51,300 nt of DNA from Prochlorococcus sp. AG-355-J23 (GCA_003278705.1 QCDR01000011.1:1-51300); one strand, 5' to 3'. Counted from the stretch's first letter, positions 17,964 through 26,376 are shown. Translations and numbers: made by a program. Notes: generated by a model not told the origin, from the sequence alone.

Positions 17964-19169
17964 ATGACGCCTGAAAGGCTTGGATTACTTTGGGGAATAA
18001 CTGTATTTGCAGGTGCTTGCGCTCGATTATTTTCTTCTTTTACAGGATTCCCAAGTGTTGTTATTTTGTTGCTTTCTGGACTATTCATTGGAAGATCAGG
18101 ATTAGGACTTGTTGAGCCTTTAGATCTCGGGCAAGGGCTTGAAACTATTGTGGGGCTTTTGGTATGTTTGGTTCTTTTTGAAGGGGGATTAAATTTAAAA
18201 TTGCCTGAGGGGAATATAAGAAATACTGTTTTGAAAATTTCATTAGTAAGACTTTTTATTTCATTATCAGCTGGAATTTTTATTGCTCATTGGCTGGCTG
18301 GCCTCTCATGGCAAGTCGCAGGAATATATAGTGCCATAGTTCTAGCAACTGGACCAACAGTTGTCTCTCCATTAGTGGAACAAATAAAATTAACTTCCCC
18401 ACTCTCGGAAGTTTTAAAAGCTGAGGGATTGTTGCTTGAACCAATTGGTGCAGTACTAGCATTACTGCTTTTAGAACTGACTTTAGGGGATCTTCGTGGG
18501 ATTAACGATGTATTTATAGCATTAATGCAAAGATTAGGCGGAGGAGTTTTAATCGGATTAAGTGCAGGATGGTTACTATCAGAAATTTTAAAAAAAATAA
18601 AGAATGAAGCCTCATTTGGTATAGAGCTTCAAGTTACCCTTGGATTTATTTTCCTTGTGTATGGAATTTGCGAATATTTTTTACCAGAATCGGGCTTGCC
18701 GGCTTCAGTCGCGGCAGGTTTTATTGTAGGCAAAAGAGAAGTTATAGATAAGGAGAGATTGGATAATCTAATAGGTGAATTAGCTCAATTAGCAATAACA
18801 GTTCTTTTCCCTCTTTTGGCCGCTGACGTTTCTTGGAGTGAATTAAGTCCGCTTGGCTGGGGAGGGGTTGTTTGCGTTTTTATGTTGATGGTAATAGTTC
18901 GCCCTATCTCTATCTGGATAGCAACAATGGGGAGAGACTTGAACTTAAAAGAAAAAATATTTTTAGCCTGGTTAGCCCCAAGAGGTATTGTCACTGCAGC
19001 TGTAGCTTCTCTTTTTTCTATCAGATTAGAGCAGGCTGGTATCCTTGGGGCTGGACGTCTCCAAGGTTTAGTTTTTCTTACTATTTTGATGACAGTAGGA
19101 ATACAAGGACTTTCAGCGAAACCTTTGGCAAATAGACTTGAATTAGGCGAAAAAAAATTTTTTGATTGA
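17964..19169 (+). CDS. Cation:proton antiporter, CPA-type
   Basis: This is a polytopic membrane protein of 401 aa with about twelve helices. FEGGLNLKL (72-80), ATGPTVVSPL (128-137) and LKAEGLLLEPIGAVLALLLLEL (from 151) follow the core of CPA-family sodium or potassium/proton antiporters. At the position where related proteins usually have an Asp (E-G-x-L-x-D-P) this one has Glu159. There is no cytosolic TrkA-N/RCK domain at the C-terminus. It probably expels Na+ using the proton gradient; the ion is inferred. Its TGA abuts the gltX stop. Confidence 0.88.
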   Translation: MTPERLGLLWGITVFAGACARLFSSFTGFPSVVILLLSGLFIGRSGLGLVEPLDLGQGLETIVGLLVCLVLFEGGLNLKLPEGNIRNTVLKISLVRLFISLSAGIFIAHWLAGLSWQVAGIYSAIVLATGPTVVSPLVEQIKLTSPLSEVLKAEGLLLEPIGAVLALLLLELTLGDLRGINDVFIALMQRLGGGVLIGLSAGWLLSEILKKIKNEASFGIELQVTLGFIFLVYGICEYFLPESGLPASVAAGFIVGKREVIDKERLDNLIGELAQLAITVLFPLLAADVSWSELSPLGWGGVVCVFMLMVIVRPISIWIATMGRDLNLKEKIFLAWLAPRGIVTAAVASLFSIRLEQAGILGAGRLQGLVFLTILMTVGIQGLSAKPLANRLELGEKKFFD

Positions 19170-20600
19170 TTAAAGACATCTTTCAATTCGAGTTCTATCC
19201 GTTTTACTCTCTGCGAAAAGCTCCCAACTTTGAATTAAATCTGGCCCACTGAGAGATCCAAAAAAGGCTACCCTTAATGATTTCATTAATATCCCTTTTT
19301 TAATATTATGCTTTTTTGATATTTCATTTATTATATTTTTGGCTTTCTCTTTATTTACTTTTATAGTCTTTTGCTCCATTAAATAATTTAAGATTAGTTT
19401 TAGAGATAATTTACTATCCCTGTTCTCCAGAAAATCTTGACCTTCTTTTTGAATTGTAGGTATTAAGAAAAATGGTTTTGATTGATCAATTGAATCTTTT
19501 AAAAGAGTCATTGAGTCTCTAATCAAAATTGCTAATTTATAAGCCCATTCTTGAGATGGTGGCTCCCATCCATTATCATCCCAGTAATTCCTCATGATTT
19601 CACTTAACTTTATTAATTCCATATTTTTTATATATTGAGAATTAATCCAGTTGAGTTTTTCCCAACTGAATTTAGCTCCAGCTTTATTTATTTCTGATAA
19701 GTCAAAAATTTCAGATATTTTTTCAAGTGAAAGTATTTCTCTGTCGGCAGATTTTGGAGACCAACCTAAAAAGGCCATATAGTTCGATAATGCCTCAGGT
19801 AAATATCCCATTTCTCTAAATTCGTCGATTGAAGTAACGCAATCTCTCTTAGATAATTTTTTCCCTTCGCTATTTAGTATTAAGGGTGTATGCGAAAAGG
19901 TTGGCAAATTAAAATTTAATGCTTTATAAATCAATATTTGTTTTGCAGTGTTCGAGATATGGTCTTCACCCCTTACAACATGAGTAATATTCATGAAATT
20001 ATCATCAACTACAACTGCAAGATTATACAAAGGATCTCCAATCTCATATCCCTTAGCCCTTCTTGACAAAACTAAATCACCACCCAAATCCTTCCCTTGC
20101 CATTTGATTTCGCCTCTTATCTGATCTATCCATTTAATTTCAATTTTTTCATCAATCTTAAACCTTATTACTGAAGTCATCCCTTGGGATATGAATTTTT
20201 CTATTTCTTCTTTTGAAAGACTTCTGTGTCTATTATCATGCTTTGGAGGTAATCCTTTGTTTTTTTGTTCTTCTCTTAAATCAGATATTTCATCTTCTGT
20301 TGTAAAGCACCTATATGCTGCTCCACATTCCAATAGCTTTTTGATATAACTTTTGTGAATCGAAATTCGGTCACTTTGCTTTATAGGTTCTTCATCCCAT
20401 TTAAGTCCAAGCCATTTCAAACCCTCTAATATATTTTCTGTATATTCAGATTTAGATCTAAGAAAATCTGTATCTTCTATTCTAATAAGAAATTTCCCAC
20501 CTATTTTTTGTGCATATAACCAGTTGAATAGTGCTGTTCGCGCTGTCCCAATATGAAATAATCCCGTTGGACTCGGGGCTAGTCTTAAACGTTTTTCCAA
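19170..20600 (-). CDS. gltX: Glutamyl-tRNA synthetase
   Basis: This class I aminoacyl-tRNA synthetase charges tRNA-Glu; in cyanobacteria the product also feeds 5-aminolevulinate synthesis (HemA then HemL), the start of chlorophyll and haem. The HIGH-type signature APSPTGLFHIG is at 8-18 and the KMSKS-type GKKLSKRD near 248-255; the C-terminal helical anticodon-binding region is present. The 476-aa length is normal. The gene lies 17 bases after tRNA-Asp on the same strand. hemL and hemC are elsewhere in this window. Confidence 0.96.
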   Translation of the reverse strand: MEKRLRLAPSPTGLFHIGTARTALFNWLYAQKIGGKFLIRIEDTDFLRSKSEYTENILEGLKWLGLKWDEEPIKQSDRISIHKSYIKKLLECGAAYRCFTTEDEISDLREEQKNKGLPPKHDNRHRSLSKEEIEKFISQGMTSVIRFKIDEKIEIKWIDQIRGEIKWQGKDLGGDLVLSRRAKGYEIGDPLYNLAVVVDDNFMNITHVVRGEDHISNTAKQILIYKALNFNLPTFSHTPLILNSEGKKLSKRDCVTSIDEFREMGYLPEALSNYMAFLGWSPKSADREILSLEKISEIFDLSEINKAGAKFSWEKLNWINSQYIKNMELIKLSEIMRNYWDDNGWEPPSQEWAYKLAILIRDSMTLLKDSIDQSKPFFLIPTIQKEGQDFLENRDSKLSLKLILNYLMEQKTIKVNKEKAKNIINEISKKHNIKKGILMKSLRVAFFGSLSGPDLIQSWELFAESKTDRTRIERCL

Positions 20601-20617
20601 ATTTCTTTTAGAAAAAA

Positions 20618-20691
20618 CGGGACCGACGGGATTCGAACCCGCAACTTCCGCCGTGACAGGGCGGTGCTCTAACCAGTTGAACTACGGTCCC
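20618..20691 (-). tRNA. tRNA-Asp (anticodon GUC)
   Basis: A full cloverleaf can be drawn on the minus strand: 7-bp acceptor GGGACCG/CGGTCCC with a G discriminator, D-arm GTTC...GAGC, anticodon stem CCGCC/GGCGG with loop CTGTCAC (GUC, Asp), and T-arm GCGGG-TTCGAAT-CCCGT. The length is 74 bases. CCA is not encoded. It sits upstream of gltX. Confidence 0.97.
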
Positions 20692-20699
20692 AGAGTTTT

Positions 20700-20719
20700 G
20701 TTCTAAATTTATTTAGAAC
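20700..20719. promoter_or_regulatory. 9-bp inverted repeat just upstream of tRNA-Asp
   Basis: GTTCTAAAT and ATTTAGAAC flank a central TT, 8 bases before the tRNA 5' end (minus direction). No T tract follows on either side, so it is not an obvious intrinsic terminator. It could be an RNA-processing hairpin in the leader or a dimeric protein site. The rest of the 20720-20840 gap shows nothing I can name. Confidence 0.4.
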
Positions 20720-20840
20720 TTCATTCTTAAAATTATCAGATCATAATACTTAATTAATGGGGTTGTAATAAAAAAAATTTATTAATTTGAGGATTTACAG
20801 AAATAATTAGTTTTCCAACTGCCTTGGTAAAAAGAACTAT

Positions 20841-21035
20841 TTATTTTTGAGGTCTAAAACCAGCAGGTTCTATCAACCTAACTTGATTGCCTCTAGCAGT
20901 AAATTCTCTGCCTTGGTCACTTTGTACGACAACTCTACCACCAGACTTAACTCTGATAACTCTTGCACGAACCCATCCTAAAGCTGCTGATTCGAGGACT
21001 TTTACTACGTCCCCAGGTTGAAGATCTAACTCCAT
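20841..21035 (-). CDS. Small SH3/KOW-like basic protein, conserved in marine picocyanobacteria
   Basis: The protein has 64 aa and is all-beta in appearance: a short LQPGDVVKVLESAALGWVRA, then RVIRVKSGGRVVVQSDQGR and ARGNQVRLIEP. PGD-V-KV with alternating hydrophobic strands suggests an SH3-like barrel related to KOW domains. It lies between tRNA-Trp and tRNA-Asp and beside rplS and gltX, a translation neighbourhood. From memory, marine Prochlorococcus and Synechococcus have a very small hyper-conserved protein in this kind of setting; I think this is it but cannot verify that. A role at the ribosome or with RNA is inferred. Confidence 0.75.
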   Translation of the reverse strand: MELDLQPGDVVKVLESAALGWVRARVIRVKSGGRVVVQSDQGREFTARGNQVRLIEPAGFRPQK

Positions 21036-21070
21036 CTTATGAAAAAATGATTTACATAATGTTGATCAAA

Positions 21071-21143
21071 CGCGTCGTGGAGGACTTGAACCCCCGACAT
21101 CAGGTTTTGGAGACCTGCGTTCTACCAACTGAACTAACGACGC
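21071..21143 (-). tRNA. tRNA-Trp (anticodon CCA)
   Basis: The minus strand folds into a cloverleaf: acceptor GCGTCGT/ACGACGC with a G discriminator, D-arm GTTC...GAAC, anticodon stem CAGGT/ACCTG with loop CTCCAAA (CCA, Trp), variable loop, and T-arm GGGGG-TTCAAGT-CCTCC with one G-U pair. The length is 73 bases; the terminal CCA is not encoded. It lies 53 bases past the rplS stop. Confidence 0.97.
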
Positions 21144-21196
21144 ATTTAAATGATTATAAGCGTCTTTGTGACCAATAAGTTGATTAATTTACAACT

Positions 21197-21667
21197 TTAT
21201 CGATCAAAGCGTTGTTTTACGCGAGTAGCTTTTCCTACTCTATCTCTCAGATAGAATAACTTAGCTCTTCTTACTTTACCTCTACGTTCAACTTTTAGAG
21301 AAGCAACCTGTGGACTATGTAGCATAAATACTCTTTCAACACCTATACCCTGAAAAATTCTTCTAACTGTAATAGTCTGGTTGATACCTCCATGCCTTTT
21401 TGCTATTACAACGCCTTCATAAGGTTGGACTCTTTCTTTATTACCTTCTGTAATTTTTACTCCAACTTTAACAGTGTCCCCAACATATATTTCAGGTAAT
21501 TCTTTTTTTAATTGTTCATTCTCAAATTCCTTAATAAGATTGGATGCGCTTAAAATTTGCGTAGTCTCAGAAACAGTATTTTTTTCTTTTTGTTCAACTG
21601 CCACATCAACTGATGCGTCAGCTTTCATACCTGTTTCTAATTCCTTCTCTTGTTTCTCTTTGGCCAT
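21197..21667 (-). CDS. rplS: 50S ribosomal protein L19 with N-terminal extension
   Basis: L19 sits at the interface between ribosomal subunits. The core begins around residue 44 ([20 protein letters not shown]) and contains [33 protein letters not shown] and the end [20 protein letters not shown]. At 156 aa it is about 40 residues longer than the E. coli protein; the extra N-terminal part is hydrophilic ([17 protein letters not shown]) and probably disordered. An internal Met at residue 14 would shorten it only partly. It is in line with tRNA-Trp, the SH3-like gene, tRNA-Asp and gltX. Confidence 0.95.
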   Translation of the reverse strand: MAKEKQEKELETGMKADASVDVAVEQKEKNTVSETTQILSASNLIKEFENEQLKKELPEIYVGDTVKVGVKITEGNKERVQPYEGVVIAKRHGGINQTITVRRIFQGIGVERVFMLHSPQVASLKVERRGKVRRAKLFYLRDRVGKATRVKQRFDR

Positions 21668-21699
21668 TTTGGTCTTTATTGTCCTACAAGTTCTATATC

Positions 21700-22008
21700 T
21701 TAACCTTTTGACTCGCCTTTAGTAACCTTTTTGGTAAATGAAATTGTTTTTGAAAACATTTGAAATCCTGTTATGAGCATCCATAAAACTCCAAGGGAAT
21801 TCAATATGACGTATATAAGTTCTCCATTATTTCCAAGCCATTCGCCCTCATGGAGCGACATTAACCAATGAACTTGTTCTCTAGAGTAACCTAGTAAATC
21901 TTTTGAAACCCTATAAAGAAGACCAGTAATTGAAGATATAAATAATGGAAGAAAAACCCATGGCGCCAAAGCCTTATGAAATTGCCTAGAATTAAATAAA
22001 GTTTTCAT
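21700..22008 (-). CDS. PepSY-associated-type membrane protein, 102 aa
   Basis: The protein has two membrane helices (about 13-32 and 63-84). The pattern [24 protein letters not shown], then [14 protein letters not shown] and [12 protein letters not shown], resembles the small PepSY-associated TM proteins (R-x-H-R-W, TG-L, LH-G, TG) known from iron and redox membrane enzymes. The histidines on each helix could ligate haem or metal, which is inference. It lies 32 bases upstream of rplS on the same strand. Confidence 0.7.
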   Translation of the reverse strand: MKTLFNSRQFHKALAPWVFLPLFISSITGLLYRVSKDLLGYSREQVHWLMSLHEGEWLGNNGELIYVILNSLGVLWMLITGFQMFSKTISFTKKVTKGESKG

Positions 22009-22103
22009 TTTTGTTCCTTTCCCATTGTTATTGATAGATTTAAGGTAGCCAAGACCATAAAGGCTATTTTGAAGATATTTACCTATTACTATTATTTATT
22101 CCA

Positions 22104-22943
22104 ATGAGACATTTTGCAGATCTTTTGTTAAAAAAAAATAATTCCAAAGCTAATGATCAAGTTCCTTTTATTCAGAGGAGAAGAGGAATCGAAATAAAGT
22201 CTTCACGGGAAATAAATTTGATGAAAAAATCTAGCAGGATTGTAGCAACTGTTTTGAGGGAAATTAATGACTTAATTGAACCTGGAATGAGTACAAAAGA
22301 TTTAGATGATTTCGCAGAAAAGAGGATAAAAAGTTTTGGAGCTGTTCCAAGTTTCAAAGGCTACCATGGATTTCCTTCTAGTATTTGTTCTAGTATTAAT
22401 AATGAGGTTGTTCACGGGATTCCAAGTAAAAATAAAATAATTAAAAATGGTGACTTGGTTAAAATTGATACAGGGGCATATTTAGATGGTTTTCATGGAG
22501 ATAGTTGTATATCAATTTGTGTGGGAGAAGTTAGTCCAAAGGCTCAAAAACTTAGTGAAATAGCTTATAAAGCATTGTATGCGGGGCTTTCGAAAATCAA
22601 GGCAGGGAATACACTTCTAGAAGTGGCGGGGGAAATCGAAGACATTGTTGTAAAAAATGGATTTAGTGTTGTAGAAGACTATACAGGTCACGGAGTTGGA
22701 AGAAATCTTCATGAAGAACCATCGGTATTTAATTTTCGGACCAAAGAATTGCCCAACGTCGTCCTTCGTGAAGGAATGACATTAGCGGTTGAACCTATTG
22801 TTAATGAAGGAACTAAATTTTGCAAAACACTAAATGATAGATGGACCGTAATAACAAGAGATGGAAAATTATCGGCCCAATGGGAACATACAATAGTTGT
22901 TTTAAAAGATGGTATTGAAATATTGACAGATCGAGATTTCTAG
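22104..22943 (+). CDS. map: Methionine aminopeptidase, type I
   Basis: This enzyme removes the initiator Met from new proteins with a dinuclear metal site. Metal ligands are visible in DTGAYLDGFHGD (two Asp), GHGVGRNLHEEP (His), TLAVEPIVNEG (Glu) and SAQWEHTIVV (Glu), and the substrate His in VVHGIPS. It has about 30 extra N-terminal residues before RRGIEIKSSREINLMKKSS, short of the zinc-finger extension of eukaryotic forms. A 95-base gap separates it from the divergent PepSY-like gene. Confidence 0.95.
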   Translation: MRHFADLLLKKNNSKANDQVPFIQRRRGIEIKSSREINLMKKSSRIVATVLREINDLIEPGMSTKDLDDFAEKRIKSFGAVPSFKGYHGFPSSICSSINNEVVHGIPSKNKIIKNGDLVKIDTGAYLDGFHGDSCISICVGEVSPKAQKLSEIAYKALYAGLSKIKAGNTLLEVAGEIEDIVVKNGFSVVEDYTGHGVGRNLHEEPSVFNFRTKELPNVVLREGMTLAVEPIVNEGTKFCKTLNDRWTVITRDGKLSAQWEHTIVVLKDGIEILTDRDF

Positions 22944-22946
22944 AAA

Positions 22947-23666
22947 CTAAGATTTGTAGTTATAGATAATTTGGCAATACAAAAAATTAAAAAATTCTTT
23001 CAATGGGAAAAGTATATAGGTTAAAGGGTTTGGACTAATTATTACTAAATAATTTTTTGAATTGGCTAAATCATAAATTTTTTTAGAAACAAATTTGGGG
23101 CTCATTATTCCTAGAGGATTTAGTTCTGACTTAAAAGGCCCTAAGATAATTTTTTTTATTATTAATTTTTTCTTTGTATTTTTGTCCAGAAGATTTTTTT
23201 TGAAAGAAACTAATTGACCAATAAGGGATTTACTAATCTCATATGACGGATTTAGGGCGGGTAATATTTCTGCTTCAGATGTATTTATCCAAATCTCTTT
23301 TTTTATTAGTGAATCATTGCTTTGAGCAATATCTTCAAATAAATTTAAAAATTTGAATTTGCTTAATGCATTTATCTCTATTGAGTTTTCATAATTGGAA
23401 TTTTCTCTGCTTAAATCATAGATACCATGGTTCAAAATTAAAATGTCTATATTTTCTAATTGTTTTTTTAATGACAACTCCTTCCCACATTCCCATTTAA
23501 TCCATTTATTTGGAGATTCAAGAGTTATTTCATAATTAGTTTTACTATGAGTAAATCCAATCACTTTATATCCTTTTTGACGAAACAACTTTGTTAATTC
23601 TTTCCCTAGCGCACCTGAGGCTCCAGTAATCCCTATGGTTTTTTCGTTTTTGGTTGGATTTATCAT
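22947..23666 (-). CDS. Short-chain dehydrogenase/reductase family protein
   Basis: The protein has 239 aa with a Rossmann start GITGASGALGKEL (residues 12-24), an NHG motif (ILILNHGIYD) in place of NNAG, and the catalytic pair in SYEISK near 142-147. The C-terminal 50 residues are hydrophobic and aromatic (LVIISPNPLTYILFPLKEFFNFLY), suggesting membrane association, as in SDRs acting on lipids or pigments. The substrate is unknown. A 155-base, very A+T-rich gap including a T12 run separates it from the next, divergent gene. Confidence 0.78.
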   Translation of the reverse strand: MINPTKNEKTIGITGASGALGKELTKLFRQKGYKVIGFTHSKTNYEITLESPNKWIKWECGKELSLKKQLENIDILILNHGIYDLSRENSNYENSIEINALSKFKFLNLFEDIAQSNDSLIKKEIWINTSEAEILPALNPSYEISKSLIGQLVSFKKNLLDKNTKKKLIIKKIILGPFKSELNPLGIMSPKFVSKKIYDLANSKNYLVIISPNPLTYILFPLKEFFNFLYCQIIYNYKS

Positions 23667-23821
23667 TTTGCTTGATTTTTATAAGATACCAAAGAATTAA
23701 AATAAATTTACCAAAAAAAGATTATTTATTTTTTTTTTTTGATTAAAACTCATAAATAAATATTTGTTTAGTTCTGAAAAAAATATTATCTTAAACCTAT
23801 TAATAAATAATTTACTAAATT

Positions 23822-24931
23822 ATGAGCGATATATTATTAATTGGCTCATGTGAGCCATTTAGTGGTAAGTCTGCAATGGTTCTTGGGATAGCAAAAAACC
23901 TTTTACAGAAGAAAAAAAAAGTTCGTATAGGAAAACCTCTAGCAACATGTATTGAACTTACTAATCTCCCTTCAATGTCTTATGAAGGATTAATAGATGA
24001 TGATGTTAAGTTTATTGGATCAACATTAAATATCGAAGAGGAGAATTTAATATCTTCAGTAGGATTATTGGATAATATCTCAGCTGAAAAAAGAATCTTC
24101 AATAAAGACTTACTCCCAGGAAAAGGTTTTGATCAGATTGAAGGATTGGTTAATGATGATTTTGAAGGCCTGAACATTTTAGAAGCAGCCGGAAGTCTTC
24201 ATGAGGGTATGATTTATGGATTAAGTCTTCCGCAATTAGCTAAGGATTTAGATGCCAAAGTTTTAATTGTGAATTTATGGGAAGATTGTAAAAGTGTGGA
24301 TGCATTACTTGATGCGAAAAAACAATTAGGTGAGAAATTGGCTGGAGTTGTATTAAACGGAGTTTTGCCGCAAGAAGTGGATAAAGTTAAAAATGAAATA
24401 ATACCCTCTCTTAAAGATCTGGATATTGAAGTGTTTGGAGTGATGCCTAAATCACCACTTCTTAGAAGCGTCACCGTAGGTGAGCTTGTAAGAAGACTAG
24501 ATGCCCAAGTAATTTGTTGTCCTGAAAAAGATCAATTGCTTGTTGAAACATTAAGTATTGGTGCAATGGGGGTGAATTCAGCAATGGAATTTTTCAGGAG
24601 AAGACGAAATATGGCTGTAGTTACTGGAGCTGATAGGACTGATATCCAACTTGCTGCTTTGGAGGCTTCGACACAATGCCTAATTTTAACTGGTTTAGGA
24701 GATCCTTTGTCACAATTGATTCATAGAGCGGAGGAATTGGAGGTGCCAATTTTAAAGGTGGAATTAGATACTCTTTCCACAGTGGAAATTATTGAACAAG
24801 CTTTTGGTCATGTCAGAATACATGAATCAATTAAAGCTTCTTATGCTATTCAATTAGTTCAAGAGCATGTAAATCTAAAAAGAATTCTCGAAAAGATAGA
24901 TTTTCCCTGCAATTTTTCAGATAAATGCTAA
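23822..24931 (+). CDS. BioD-like P-loop / DRTGG domain protein (phosphotransacetylase N-terminal-like)
   Basis: The protein has 369 aa. The first 210 residues are a BioD/CobQ-like ATPase fold with the loop GSCEPFSGKSAMVLGIAK (7-24) and FGVMPKSPLLRSVTVGEL at its end. Residues about 215-340 form a DRTGG domain (AVVTGADRTDIQLAALE). The same pair forms the N-terminal part of long phosphotransacetylases, but the catalytic Pta domain is absent, so this is a stand-alone regulator or ATPase. Dethiobiotin synthesis is unlikely because of the C-terminal domain. A TTG-started SLOG-type gene follows by 25 bases. Confidence 0.82.
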   Translation: MSDILLIGSCEPFSGKSAMVLGIAKNLLQKKKKVRIGKPLATCIELTNLPSMSYEGLIDDDVKFIGSTLNIEEENLISSVGLLDNISAEKRIFNKDLLPGKGFDQIEGLVNDDFEGLNILEAAGSLHEGMIYGLSLPQLAKDLDAKVLIVNLWEDCKSVDALLDAKKQLGEKLAGVVLNGVLPQEVDKVKNEIIPSLKDLDIEVFGVMPKSPLLRSVTVGELVRRLDAQVICCPEKDQLLVETLSIGAMGVNSAMEFFRRRRNMAVVTGADRTDIQLAALEASTQCLILTGLGDPLSQLIHRAEELEVPILKVELDTLSTVEIIEQAFGHVRIHESIKASYAIQLVQEHVNLKRILEKIDFPCNFSDKC

Positions 24932-24956
24932 TTTCAAATATAGGAACTTTATTATT

Positions 24957-25469
24957 TTGAGTCGCTCTTTAGATCTACCAGTAACTGAAGGTGTTGATGC
25001 CTTAGCTCAAGAACTTGCAAAACTCCAAGATAATGGGAAAAGGAGAATTGCTTTTTTAGGTAGTAGACACGTACCGGTCGTAGATATTCACTTAATTGAG
25101 TTAATAGCAAGGTCGTTAGCAGAGGAAGGACATAATATCCTTACGTCTGGATCTCAAGGTGTTAATGCGGCTGTTATTCGAGCTGTCTTAGATATTAATC
25201 CATCATTATTAACTGTTTTATTACCACAAAGCCTTGATAGACAAATACCCGAAATAAAGGATCAACTTGAGAGGGTTATGCATTTGGTTGAAAAAAGTGA
25301 AAATGATGAATTACCTTTGCCACTTGCAAGTAGTCTTTGTAATCAGGAAATTATTAATAGGTGCGATCAATTAATATGTTTTGCCTTTCACGATAGTGAA
25401 ACTTTGCTAAATAGTTGTAGATGTGCTGAAGAAATGGGCAAAGTAGTTAGTTTGTTGTTTTTTGATTAA
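24957..25469 (+). CDS. SLOG/DprA-like Rossmann-fold protein (TTG start)
   Basis: The protein has 170 aa. RIAFLGSRHVPVVDIHLIEL (from about 30) and the HNILTSGSQGVNAAVIRAVL block with its SGSQGVNAA turn resemble the nucleotide-binding SLOG superfamily (DprA, LOG and relatives), as does the ending CRCAEEMGKVVSLLFF. The canonical LOG motif PGGxGTxxE is absent, so cytokinin-activating activity is not supported. The start is TTG because no ATG lies ahead of the domain. It is probably co-transcribed with the DRTGG gene and may share a nucleotide ligand with it, which is inference. Confidence 0.7.
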   Translation: MSRSLDLPVTEGVDALAQELAKLQDNGKRRIAFLGSRHVPVVDIHLIELIARSLAEEGHNILTSGSQGVNAAVIRAVLDINPSLLTVLLPQSLDRQIPEIKDQLERVMHLVEKSENDELPLPLASSLCNQEIINRCDQLICFAFHDSETLLNSCRCAEEMGKVVSLLFFD

Positions 25470-25535
25470 ATTAACCCATTTCCCCTTATTAAAAGATGAT
25501 TTATGCTAATAATATTTAGCGTTTAATAATTTACT

Positions 25536-26033
25536 ATGGCAGAAAGTTTTTCATTTGATGTGGTTTCTGATTTTGATAGACAAGAATTAGTCAATACTTT
25601 GGATCAAGTTAAAAGGGAAATTTCTCAGCGTTACGATTTGAAGGGCACGGATACTTCAGTTGATTTAGAAAAAGAAAATATTTTTATAATCACCAATAGC
25701 GAACTTACTTTGAATGCTGTCAATGACATAATTAGACAAAAGGCAATAAAAAGAAACTTATCCTTAAAAATATTTGACTACGGTGACATTGAAATAGTTA
25801 GTGGTAATAGAATTAAACAGACAATTTTACTTAAACAAGGAATTAAACAAGAAATTGCAAAAAAAATCAGTAAAAATATTAGAGATCAAATAAAAAAAAT
25901 CAATGTAAGTATCAATGGAGAAACACTCAGAGTTGCTAGTAAGAGCAAAAATGATCTTCAATTAGCAATTAAGCTTGTTGGTGAATTGGAAGAGTCTTTG
26001 AACATTCCTCTAAAAGCTAATAACTTTAGATAA
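25536..26033 (+). CDS. yajQ: YajQ-family nucleotide-binding protein (DUF520)
   Basis: The protein has 165 aa and covers the whole family: SFSFDVVSDFDRQELVNTLDQ at the start, ISQRYDLKGT near 33 and the repeated alpha-beta fold with KQGIKQEIAKKISKNIRDQI. Family members have been linked to binding of RNA and, in Xanthomonas, cyclic di-GMP; the role in cyanobacteria is not known to me. It lies 66 bases after the SLOG-type gene on the same strand. Confidence 0.92.
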   Translation: MAESFSFDVVSDFDRQELVNTLDQVKREISQRYDLKGTDTSVDLEKENIFIITNSELTLNAVNDIIRQKAIKRNLSLKIFDYGDIEIVSGNRIKQTILLKQGIKQEIAKKISKNIRDQIKKINVSINGETLRVASKSKNDLQLAIKLVGELEESLNIPLKANNFR

Positions 26034-26057
26034 GATCTTTAGAGCATTACTTAAACT

Positions 26058-26255
26058 ATGGCAGATAATTCAGAATCTCTCATTGAATCATTGATTAAGA
26101 AAGTAAAAGAATATCCTCGTTTTTCAAAAGAAGAAATAGAGAAATTTTGTTGGATGGCGGTACATGAGCATAAACATGGTGTTTTACCCTCTGAATATGA
26201 CATTAGGGAGATAGATGAGGACCTTTATCTGAAACTTTTGCAAGAATTTAAATAA
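26058..26255 (+). CDS. Hypothetical protein, 65 aa
   Basis: This small, acidic, probably all-helical soluble protein has no family that I recognise. SLIKKVKEYPRFSKEEIEKFCWMAVHEHKHG contains a His-x-His-Lys-His group that could bind a metal. It follows yajQ by 24 bases on the same strand, so it is likely part of the same transcript. An inverted repeat (ACATTT/AAATGT, 26303-26319) lies 48 bases after its stop. Confidence 0.68.
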   Translation: MADNSESLIESLIKKVKEYPRFSKEEIEKFCWMAVHEHKHGVLPSEYDIREIDEDLYLKLLQEFK

Positions 26256-26376
26256 AATATCTGCTAACAAATATCTTTATTATATTTACAATTATTAAAA
26301 AAACATTTTAATTAAATGTCTTATTAATGCACTAATTAATCTATTTAAATATGATTAATTATAAAGATAAAATTTA

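Noticed and set aside
18785..19186. Minus-strand open frame of 133 codons inside the antiporter gene
   Set aside because: It overlaps the end of a clear membrane protein and the gltX stop; composition is that expected from the complement of hydrophobic codons.
23667..23821. Long T run (12 T) and A+T-rich gap before the DRTGG gene
   Set aside because: A homopolymer run is common in such A+T-rich DNA; no paired stem makes it a terminator and no gene is present.
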